Shown here piece after piece: positions 8,108 through 13,934 of a stretch of 13,934 nucleotides of DNA. The DNA comes from GCA-002694895 sp964436345. Its GTDB lineage: Bacteria > Chloroflexota > Dehalococcoidia > Lucifugimonadales > GCA-002694895. A program made the position numbers and the translations under genes. The notes under the pieces were generated by a model. The model saw only the letters and a list, made by a program, of their open reading frames with translations, had not been told where the DNA came from and ran no database searches. Location: assembly GCA_964436345.1 (NCBI GenBank), contig CAYTCC010000030.1, positions 1 to 13,934 of the forward strand. Direction: 5' to 3'. Every line of letters begins with the position of its first letter. The first letter of the stretch is position 1.

Positions 8108-9364
8108 CTAAGATTTAATTCGCTTAGAAGCAGGGGGTAAGATCAGTAATAATAAACAACCACAAAATGCAATAACAGTTAATCCCCATAAAGCAATAGT
8201 ATAGGAACCATAAGAATCAAAAATCCATCCTGCAAGTATAGGGCCTGAAGTTGTACCTACGTTCATTACCATCCCAGATAAACCAAATAACGTGGCAAAG
8301 GCTGATCTATCAAAATAATCTCCTCTTATAGCTGTCATTAATGGCGTTCTGCCACCATAACCAATTCCCCAAAATATTGCAAAGACAATCAAAGAAGACC
8401 AAGAGTCAGATAATGCTAAAAAGATTAAAGAAATTACCTGAAAAAGCAAAAATATTAACAAAACAAATTTCTTACCATATTTGTCTCCTGTATAGCCAGC
8501 TATATACTGACTGAATATAGCAACTGTAGAAAATATAGAAACAATATAACCAGATTGTATTGTGGTAAACCCAAGATCAGTTATATAAGCAGGTAAATGT
8601 ACTGTTAAAGTTACAATAGATGTTGTAGAGCACATATGAGTAAAAGCTATTATCCAAAAAGGTCTTCTTTTTAACTGGTATTTGATTTCTGGATTTAAAT
8701 TAAATTTAAACCCAAATCTTTTCTTTTGTTTTTTTTCTTCTGAATCTTTAGATACATTTGCCATTTTTCTGTCTCTTACTATCAAATAAGAAAGTGGTGA
8801 AAACATCAAAGTTGTAACAGCAATAACTAAAGCAGTATTTTTTATACCATATGTTAATAAAGAATAAGCTAAAAATGGAGCAACCCATCCAGCAATATGT
8901 GTTCCGGTTATTGAAAAAGCCATTGCAAATGTTTTTTTCTTTTCAAACCATAAATTCATAAGCGTCATAGTGGGAAGCCATCCAGCTAAAGCTGAACCAA
9001 AACTTATAAAAAAGTATCCTATATATAACTGATATAAATGTTCAGTATATGCAATGAAAAGAAATCCAACAAAAGTTACAACATTGCCAATTACCATAAT
9101 TCTTCTCACACCAAATCTGTCCAACAGATAACCTTCAATTGGACCGAGTAATGCTGATTCAGCTCTGGCAAATGAACTAGCTCCAGAAATAACCGCTCTA
9201 CCCCATCCTTTTTGTCGCTCGAAAGCTTTAAGGAAAAAACCAGTTCCCTGAAAATTAGAAACTGTCATTAATCCAATAACCAAATTACCAAACAATGCAA
9301 GAATCCAACCATAATACATTGGAGAACTTTCTTTGCTTTGGTCGTAATATATTTTAAAACTCAT
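8108..9364 (-). CDS. MFS transporter, monocarboxylate-carrier-like (copy 2)
   Basis: A 418-residue polytopic membrane protein with about 12 hydrophobic segments and a charged central loop (about 198-225, rich in K and E), the usual MFS architecture. The first-half loop motif is GYLLDRFGVRR (78-88), and a second copy in the other half reads GYTGDKYGKK. The opening YYGWILALFGN is typical of the monocarboxylate/oxalate-formate group of MFS carriers, so a small organic acid is a reasonable guess for substrate; direction and specificity cannot be read. It is a clear paralogue of the gene immediately upstream (9382-10632), sharing long runs such as TGFFLKAFE, GPIEGY, KKKTFAMA and FSPLSYLIVRD. It follows that gene by 17 bp and precedes the thioredoxin lipoprotein by 13 bp, so all lie in one probable operon. 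Confidence 0.93.
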   Translation of the reverse strand: MSFKIYYDQSKESSPMYYGWILALFGNLVIGLMTVSNFQGTGFFLKAFERQKGWGRAVISGASSFARAESALLGPIEGYLLDRFGVRRIMVIGNVVTFVGFLFIAYTEHLYQLYIGYFFISFGSALAGWLPTMTLMNLWFEKKKTFAMAFSITGTHIAGWVAPFLAYSLLTYGIKNTALVIAVTTLMFSPLSYLIVRDRKMANVSKDSEEKKQKKRFGFKFNLNPEIKYQLKRRPFWIIAFTHMCSTTSIVTLTVHLPAYITDLGFTTIQSGYIVSIFSTVAIFSQYIAGYTGDKYGKKFVLLIFLLFQVISLIFLALSDSWSSLIVFAIFWGIGYGGRTPLMTAIRGDYFDRSAFATLFGLSGMVMNVGTTSGPILAGWIFDSYGSYTIALWGLTVIAFCGCLLLLILPPASKRIKS

Positions 9365-9381
9365 AAATACAACAAACTCAC

Positions 9382-10632
9382 TTAATTATCGATCATACCT
9401 TTTTTAGGAAGAGAAAAACATAATACTGCCCCTATTAAAGCCATAATCCCTAAAATAAAAAAAGCTATTGAATAATCTCCTTTTGTATCAAAAAGATAGC
9501 CTGTTAAAACAGGGCTTGATACTGTTCCTATATTAATAACCAATCCAGACAATCCAAAGAGAGTAGCAAAAACTGTTCTATCAAAATAATCCCCTCTTAT
9601 AGATGTAAACAAAGGGTTCCTGCCTCCGAAAGCAATACCGTAAAATATTGAAAAGACAATTATCCCCACAATATTTCTAACAAATGAAAGGATAAACAAG
9701 CCAATACTTTGAATGATTATAAAAGCAGTTAAAACATATTTTTTAACTAATCTGTCTCCCAAATATCCACCAATAATTTGGGAAAACAAAGCTACAGTTG
9801 AATAAATCATGACTACATATCCTGCTTGTACTGTTGAATATCCTATATCCGTGATATGTGCAGGTAAATGTACTCCAAGAGTTACTACCGATGCAGTAGA
9901 TGACATGTGAGCTAGTGAAATCATCCAAAAAGGTTTATGAGTTAAACCATATTTGATTTTGGGACTTATATTGATTCTTAAAGAAAATCCTTTTCTTTCT
10001 GATTTATCATTATTTATTGTTGTACTTGTAGTCTTAACTGTTTTATCTCTTACAATCAAATATGACAAAGGAGAAAAACATAAAAATATTAATGAAATTA
10101 CAAAAGTTGTCTGCCTTATACCATAATTTTGAATTGAAAATGCTAAAAGAGCTGCAGCCCATCCAGCAATATGAACTCCATTCATTGACATTGCCATAGC
10201 AAAAGTTTTTTTCTTATCAAACCAGGTATTCATTAACGTGATAATTGGTAGCCATCCAGCAATTGCCGTGCCAAAACTCATAAAAAAATAAGAAACATAA
10301 AGCGATAATAATGTTGTAGTTGATGATAAGAGATAAAAACCAAAAGCACTGACAACAAATCCAACTGTCATTACTTTTCTCGCTCCAAATTTATCAAGTA
10401 TATAACCTTCAATAGGTCCAAACAAAGCTGTCTCAGCCCTGGCAAATGCACTGGCTCCAGATATTAAAGTTCTGCTCCAATTATATTTAGATTCAAAAGC
10501 TTTGAGAAAAAAACCAGTACCATGCATACCAGTAAGACTAGAGAGTCCAATAATGAAATTGCCGTATAATGCAATTATCCAACCATAGTAAGCTATTGAA
10601 CTTTCTTCTGATGATTTATACTTAAATTTCAT
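9382..10632 (-). CDS. MFS transporter, monocarboxylate-carrier-like (copy 1)
   Basis: A 416-residue MFS carrier with about 12 membrane segments and a polar central loop (about 196-217). The first-half motif is GYILDKFGARK (76-86); the second-half counterpart is GGYLGDRLVKK. The conserved opening AYYGWIIALYGN places it with the monocarboxylate/oxalate-formate-type carriers. It is the first gene of the minus-strand run and the tandem paralogue of the next gene; by eye around half of positions are identical, with differences spread along the length, so the duplication is old rather than recent. The central loop differs most (T/S-rich here, K/E-rich in copy 2), consistent with the copies having diverged in use. 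Its ATG at 10630-10632 is only 17 bp from the divergent start of the PLP enzyme gene, so its promoter must lie inside that gene. Confidence 0.93.
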   Translation of the reverse strand: MKFKYKSSEESSIAYYGWIIALYGNFIIGLSSLTGMHGTGFFLKAFESKYNWSRTLISGASAFARAETALFGPIEGYILDKFGARKVMTVGFVVSAFGFYLLSSTTTLLSLYVSYFFMSFGTAIAGWLPIITLMNTWFDKKKTFAMAMSMNGVHIAGWAAALLAFSIQNYGIRQTTFVISLIFLCFSPLSYLIVRDKTVKTTSTTINNDKSERKGFSLRINISPKIKYGLTHKPFWMISLAHMSSTASVVTLGVHLPAHITDIGYSTVQAGYVVMIYSTVALFSQIIGGYLGDRLVKKYVLTAFIIIQSIGLFILSFVRNIVGIIVFSIFYGIAFGGRNPLFTSIRGDYFDRTVFATLFGLSGLVINIGTVSSPVLTGYLFDTKGDYSIAFFILGIMALIGAVLCFSLPKKGMIDN

Positions 10633-10649
10633 TATTTTTTTATTTTGTC

Positions 10650-11768
10650 ATGAAATATAAATTTGTTTGTTTAAATTGCAAAAAATCTATTAAACCCAAT
10701 CCCCATATTTCAACTTGCCCACAACCACGCTGTAAAGGGGCATTTGAAATAGTGTACACAAATATAAATACCGAATCACCACAGGAAATACTGATTCCAT
10801 TGTTAAATATTTCAAATTTAACTAATCTAGGGCAAGGAAATACTCCTGTTATACGATTAAATACTCTTTCAAATGATTTAGGAATAAAAAACATATATGC
10901 AAAACTTGAATATATGAATCCCACCGGGTCTTTCAAAGATCGAGGTTCAGCTATGATGATTTCTGCACTTAATGAATTTGGAATAAATGAAATTGTTGAA
11001 GATTCATCTGGAAATGCAGGTGCTTCGATATCAGCTTACAGTGCTTATTTAAAAATGAAATCCCATATATTTGTTCCTGAAGATGCACCGAAAAATAAAG
11101 TATCTCAAATCCAGCTATATGGAAGTATTGTCCATAAAATCCCAGGATCAAGGGATAATTCCGCTATAGCAGCCATAAAATATAGTAAAGAAAATTCTAT
11201 TCCTTATTCTTCGCATAACCTTAGCCCTTATTTTATTGAGGGTACTAAATTTTTTGGACATGAGGTTATAAATCATTTCAATGATAAACAACCTGATCAT
11301 ATATTATTTCCTGTAGGTAACGGATCACTCTTAATAGGCTCTTATAAAGCTTATGAAGAAAGAAAGAAAATCAATCCGGATATAAAAATCCCAAAACATC
11401 ACGCAATTCAAACAGAATCTATACCTCCTATTATTGAAATTATCTCAAATAATAACTGGGCTCCTAAACAGGCAAAACAAACACTTGCAAATGGGATAGC
11501 CATATTAAATCCTCCAAGAAAATATCAGTCTGCAGATGTAATAAAAAAGACCAATGGTCAGGGAATTAAAGTAAGTGATCAAAGCATATTAGACTGGCAG
11601 AAAGAACTTGCAAAAAAAGATGGTATTTTTGCAGAAATAACATCTGCTGCAATTTTTTCAGGCCTTGAAAAATTAATTAAACAAGAAAGCATTCTACCTG
11701 GTGATGATGTTTTATTACCTATTACAGGTTTTGGACTTAAAGATCCTCCGAGAGATTTATTTAATTAA
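10650..11768 (+). CDS. thrC: Threonine synthase-like PLP enzyme
   Basis: A 372-residue fold-type II PLP enzyme, most likely threonine synthase, which converts O-phosphohomoserine to threonine and phosphate in the cytoplasm. The N-terminus has a rubredoxin-like zinc-ribbon pattern, C7-X2-C10 and C23-X4-C28, as in many ThrC-like proteins. PTGSFKDRGS (91-100) holds the PLP-binding lysine K96; SSGNAG (119-124) binds the cofactor ring side; VGNGSLLIG (222-230) is the phosphate-binding loop; and TGFGLKDP near the end is the usual C-terminal signature. Length is typical for the short class. Cysteate synthase and other ThrC-like enzymes share this layout, so the exact reaction is not certain. The ATG at 10650 keeps the zinc ribbon intact. 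The gene diverges from the MFS operon with a 17-bp gap and its end overlaps the convergent aminotransferase gene by 12 bp. Confidence 0.87.
   Translation: MKYKFVCLNCKKSIKPNPHISTCPQPRCKGAFEIVYTNINTESPQEILIPLLNISNLTNLGQGNTPVIRLNTLSNDLGIKNIYAKLEYMNPTGSFKDRGSAMMISALNEFGINEIVEDSSGNAGASISAYSAYLKMKSHIFVPEDAPKNKVSQIQLYGSIVHKIPGSRDNSAIAAIKYSKENSIPYSSHNLSPYFIEGTKFFGHEVINHFNDKQPDHILFPVGNGSLLIGSYKAYEERKKINPDIKIPKHHAIQTESIPPIIEIISNNNWAPKQAKQTLANGIAILNPPRKYQSADVIKKTNGQGIKVSDQSILDWQKELAKKDGIFAEITSAAIFSGLEKLIKQESILPGDDVLLPITGFGLKDPPRDLFN
10654..10681 (-). promoter_or_regulatory. Possible promoter of the MFS operon, inside the facing gene
   Basis: On the minus strand TTGCAA (10676-10681) and TATATT (10654-10659) are spaced 16 bp apart, 21 bp upstream of the first MFS start. 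They lie within the first codons of the divergent PLP enzyme gene because the intergenic gap is only 17 bp. The match is imperfect and the region AT-rich. Confidence 0.3.
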
Positions 11769-12938
11769 TTCTATGGTTTTCTTAAAGCCTTCAATAGAAC
11801 CTTCAATACTGGGCCAATCCACACAAAATGAAATTCTGAAATAACCCTTTTTCCCAAACCCAGACCCCGGAACAACAAGAACTTTATTTTCTTTTAGTAA
11901 ATTTGTAAATTTCACATCATCCTCAATAGGGCTTTTCGGAAACAGATAAAATGCTCCTTGTGGTTTTTCAAACTCATAACCAAGTTTTTCAAGTTCATCA
12001 CACAAATAATTCCTTCTTATCAAATATTCTTCAACATCAACTGAGCTAAATAAAATATTAGAAACAGCTCTTTGCATAAATGCCGGGGCATTTACAAAAC
12101 CTAATATTCTATTAGCAAAAACTATTCCATCCATTAATAAATTCTGATTATTAATTTTCGGGCTTAAAGCAACATATCCTATCCTTTCACCTGGTATGGC
12201 AAGATCTTTTGAAAAAGAGCTTGCTACTATAGTATTTCTATAATAATCCAAAATGTTAGGACAATCTAAACCATCAAAAACAATCCTTCTATATGGCTCA
12301 TCACTTATGACAAATATTTCTCGGTTAAATTTTTTTTCATAATTATTTAAAATTTCAGACATTTTTATAAGAAATTTTTCGCTATAAATAACACCTGAAG
12401 GATTATTTGGAGAATTAATTATTACAGCTTTTGTTTTATTATTAATTTTTTTATTAAACGAATCTAAGTCCGGAATGAATTTATCATCAGAATCTACAAT
12501 TTGAGAAATACCTGCATGATTATCTGTGTAAAAAAAATATTCAGGAAAAAAAGGTGTAAACATTATAACTTCATCCTCAGGATCCAAAATTGCTTTTAAA
12601 ATAACATTCAGGGCGCCTCCTGCTCCTCCGGTCATCAAAACATTAGATAGTTCAAAATGATGATTTGTAGTTTTTGTTAAAAAATCAGCAACTTTTGATC
12701 TTGTCTGATCAAGTCCGGCATTTGGCATATATCTATGTGCAGATTTATCAGGATTATCAATAAGTTTTCTTAATTCATCGTATAATTCATCTGGTGGAGA
12801 AAAGATTGGATTTCCCAAGGATAGGTCATAAACATTTTCTGCCCCATACTTCTTTTTTAATTCTATTCCATCCTCAAACATTCTTCTTATCCAAGATCCC
12901 TGTTCAAGGAAATTTTTCATTTTATTTGATATAGTCAT
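11757..12938 (-). CDS. Class I/II PLP-dependent aminotransferase
   Basis: A 393-residue fold-type I aminotransferase that moves an amino group between an amino acid and a 2-oxo acid in the cytoplasm. Key positions are visible: GGAGGAL (104-110) near the cofactor phosphate, N179 in NSPNNPSG, D213 in ISDEPY, the Schiff-base lysine K244 in SSFSKDL with the nearby R252, and R368 in YFRISF for the substrate carboxylate. The opening (WIRRMFEDG, then DLSLGNP) is that of the aspartate-aminotransferase-like subgroup common in clostridia and relatives. The amino acid used is not predictable; aspartate or an aromatic/branched partner are all possible. An AAAGG site 10 bases before the ATG and an extended -10 on the minus strand support the start. 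It is a single gene, divergent from the tRNA cluster and convergent with the PLP enzyme gene, whose end it overlaps by 12 bp. Confidence 0.92.
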   Translation of the reverse strand: MTISNKMKNFLEQGSWIRRMFEDGIELKKKYGAENVYDLSLGNPIFSPPDELYDELRKLIDNPDKSAHRYMPNAGLDQTRSKVADFLTKTTNHHFELSNVLMTGGAGGALNVILKAILDPEDEVIMFTPFFPEYFFYTDNHAGISQIVDSDDKFIPDLDSFNKKINNKTKAVIINSPNNPSGVIYSEKFLIKMSEILNNYEKKFNREIFVISDEPYRRIVFDGLDCPNILDYYRNTIVASSFSKDLAIPGERIGYVALSPKINNQNLLMDGIVFANRILGFVNAPAFMQRAVSNILFSSVDVEEYLIRRNYLCDELEKLGYEFEKPQGAFYLFPKSPIEDDVKFTNLLKENKVLVVPGSGFGKKGYFRISFCVDWPSIEGSIEGFKKTIELIK

Positions 12939-12967
12939 TAAATCATTACCTTTGATGAATATTAATT

Positions 12968-12976
12968 ATTATACCA
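12968..12976 (-). promoter_or_regulatory. Extended -10 promoter of the aminotransferase gene
   Basis: On the minus strand TGGTATAAT, an extended -10 (TGn plus TATAAT), lies about 30 bp upstream of the ATG, giving a leader of about 22 bases with AAAGG at 12949-12953. A -35 is not obvious, which is normal for extended -10 promoters. Confidence 0.45.
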
Positions 12977-12994
12977 ATAGAGATAATAAATTCA

Positions 12995-13024
12995 TTGATT
13001 AAACTATGAATCAGTTGATATAAA
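12995..13024 (+). promoter_or_regulatory. Probable promoter of the tRNA cluster
   Basis: TTGATT (12995-13000) and TATAAA (13019-13024) are 18 bp apart and would start transcription near 13031, about 20 bases before tRNA-Met. This is the best sigma-70-like pair in the 114-bp gap between the aminotransferase and the tRNAs. Confidence 0.45.
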
Positions 13025-13052
13025 TCAATAATTTTATTACAATTTTTTCTCA

Positions 13053-13124
<72 letters not shown>

Positions 13125-13171
13125 TGAATTATATATACCATAAAGATTAAATTTGGTAGAATAATGCAACC

Positions 13172-13243
<72 letters not shown>

Positions 13244-13255
13244 CAAAATTATAAT

Positions 13256-13330
13256 GCGGAAGTGGCTCAGTGGTAGAGCATCTCCTTGCCAAGGAGAAGG
13301 TCGCGAGTTCGAATCTCGTCTTCCGCTCCA
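13256..13330 (+). tRNA. tRNA-Gly (anticodon GCC), with CCA present
   Basis: A complete cloverleaf: acceptor GCGGAAG/CTTCCGC, D arm GCTC/GAGC, anticodon stem TCTCC/GGAGA closing TTGCCAA with GCC at 13288-13290, T stem GCGAG/CTCGT, discriminator T at 13327. Unlike the two tRNAs before it, the DNA continues with CCA at 13328-13330, exactly where base composition and coding style change. The CCA may therefore belong to the joined sequence, not to the host gene. Confidence 0.95.
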
Positions 13331-13331
13331 C

Positions 13332-13663
13332 ACCATAAGCGGCAAACCCGTTATGATAGGGGCGATATAGCGTTCATCAGTTTAGATGGTGCTGCCAGTA
13401 ACTGGAACACCAACTTTGGAATGGAAACCAATCCAGCTTCTAACGATGATCAGACCGACCAATATGAAGCCTTCTTCCAGGTGGCGAGTCAGTTGGATCG
13501 TTCTTGGGTCAAGGGAGTTCTATTTGTGATATGGTTTCCCTTCGATTCCACCAATCCCACGGGTCCTTACGCTGATTACAGTTATGAGATCGGCCCCCAA
13601 GGCAGGACTTTTCGTGGCAAACCAGCAGAACAACTCATCATCGATAAGTTTGGGGGTCGGTAG
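13332..13663 (+). pseudogene. C-terminal remnant of a GH113-like glycoside hydrolase
   Basis: The fragment reads as the last roughly 110 residues of a TIM-barrel glycoside hydrolase of the GH113 (beta-mannanase) type. In one frame, straight after the tRNA, comes SGKPVMIGAI (13338-13367) and then a stop at 13368-13370 followed by RSS. From about 13379 the homology continues in another frame: LDGAASNW, then DQTDQYEAFF, then RSWVKGVLFVIWF, then RTFRGKPAEQLI, to a stop at 13661-13663. Family members have a GKPVxxxEIGYRSxDGAA stretch on one continuous frame, the glutamate being the nucleophile after strand beta-7. Here that glutamate is alanine (GAI) and the strand is followed by a stop and a frameshift. 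The N-terminal two-thirds of the enzyme is missing altogether, cut at the tRNA-Gly end. A continuous reading frame extends back into the tRNA only by chance. G+C is about half and arginine codons are of CGN type, unlike the AGA-rich genes to the left. Confidence 0.68.
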
Positions 13664-13894
13664 GCAAAACACAATCGAAGAGAAGTACTAGTTTTTACCG
13701 TTCAATCCATGAAATCGGGGTGTGGCTCAAAGAGAGAAAAGACTTAGCGGAGGCCAAAGCTAAGAGTGCGTCAGCCTTGACCAAGAATGGACAACAGTTG
13801 GTGATGTCACTGGGATTTGAAGTGTCACATCTGACAGGTTATAATGGGGTGAGGGTTCCCTAGAACTAGGAGCCCGGTGGAGGATTAGGCGCTT
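13664..13894 (+). other. Unassigned higher-GC stretch
   Basis: No recognised gene. One plus-strand frame stays open from 13646 to the stop at 13861-13863 and includes VWLKERKDLAEAKAKSASAL near its middle, a lysine/alanine-rich helix-like run, but it has no good start codon or ribosome binding site. It may be another gene remnant. An imperfect inverted repeat (13853-13875) overlaps its stop, without a following T-run. Confidence 0.3.
13877..13884 (+). promoter_or_regulatory. Ribosome binding site of the edge gene
   Basis: GGTGGAGG contains GGAGG 11 bases before the ATG at 13895. It is a stronger Shine-Dalgarno site than any seen in the AT-rich part, consistent with a different sequence origin. 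Confidence 0.4.
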
Positions 13895-13934
13895 ATGTTC
13901 CGAAAGGCTTTCTTAATCACGATATGCTTGGTGG
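13895..13934 (+). CDS. Start of a probable secreted or membrane protein, cut by window end
   Basis: Only 13 codons are visible: MFRKAFLITICLV. The basic n-region followed by a hydrophobic run is a signal peptide or first membrane segment; the cysteine at residue 11 could be part of a lipobox but too little follows to tell. GGAGG lies upstream at an acceptable distance. No product can be named. Confidence 0.4.
   Translation, partial: MFRKAFLITICLV

Noticed and set aside
9743..9928. A 61-codon minus-strand frame inside MFS copy 1
   Set aside because: It overlaps the same-strand MFS gene in another frame and is a frame shadow.
10640..11151. Minus-strand frames inside the PLP enzyme gene (10640-10936 and 10969-11151)
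   Set aside because: Both are shadows of the conserved threonine-synthase-like sequence and would collide with the MFS promoter region.
13286..13663. A 125-codon plus-strand open frame taken as an intact gene
   Set aside because: Its first 15 codons lie inside tRNA-Gly and the start is a TTG in the anticodon loop. The true homology is a C-terminal hydrolase fragment that changes frame near 13370-13380.
13853..13875. Imperfect inverted repeat as a rho-independent terminator
   Set aside because: The stem has a mismatch or bulge and a very small loop, and it is followed by GGTGGAGG instead of a T-run.

Overview
This window is mostly a very AT-rich bacterial chromosome segment with tightly packed genes. 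Its G+C is about a quarter to a third on sampled lines, and most starts lack an obvious Shine-Dalgarno sequence. Three lipoprotein-type signal peptides, MFS carriers and a vWA/Ig-like surface protein fit a streamlined marine bacterium. A low-GC Chloroflexota (SAR202 or Dehalococcoidia-like) is my best guess from protein flavour alone; no rRNA or marker gene is present to settle it.

Layout, left to right. (1) 16-4218, plus strand: a CaiD-like crotonase, a full-length M1 zinc aminopeptidase, and a cyclophilin lipoprotein with its own likely promoter. (2) 4219-6300, minus strand: a large membrane-anchored protein with a degenerate vWA domain and Ig-like domains, diverging from a small plus-strand lipoprotein (6402-6722). 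(3) 6723-10632, minus strand: a compact four-gene run, transcribed from high to low coordinates. It holds two tandem paralogous MFS carriers, a thioredoxin-fold lipoprotein with a C-X4-C motif, and a membrane-anchored beta-sandwich protein. The last two overlap by 8 bp. (4) 10650-11768, plus strand: a threonine-synthase-like PLP enzyme, starting only 17 bp from the first MFS start. (5) 11757-12938, minus strand: a class I aminotransferase. (6) 13053-13330, plus strand: a tRNA cluster, Met(CAU), Phe(GAA), Gly(GCC).

Immediately after the tRNA-Gly 3' end the sequence changes character. From about 13331 to the end, G+C rises to about half, codon use changes and coding becomes broken. The first thing there is the C-terminal remnant of a GH113-like glycoside hydrolase. 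It is cut off at the tRNA, carries a frameshift and a stop, and has lost the expected nucleophile glutamate. An unassigned stretch follows, then what looks like the start of a secreted protein running off the window. This is either a genomic island joined at a tRNA gene or an assembly chimera at a conserved tRNA; the window alone cannot decide.

The genes do not form one obvious pathway. The most system-like unit is the minus-strand run of two carriers with two extracytoplasmic proteins, one of them redox-type. The PLP enzyme and aminotransferase are amino-acid metabolism, and the crotonase and peptidase are general catabolism. I did not find a CRISPR array, insertion sequence, phage module or recognised defence system.
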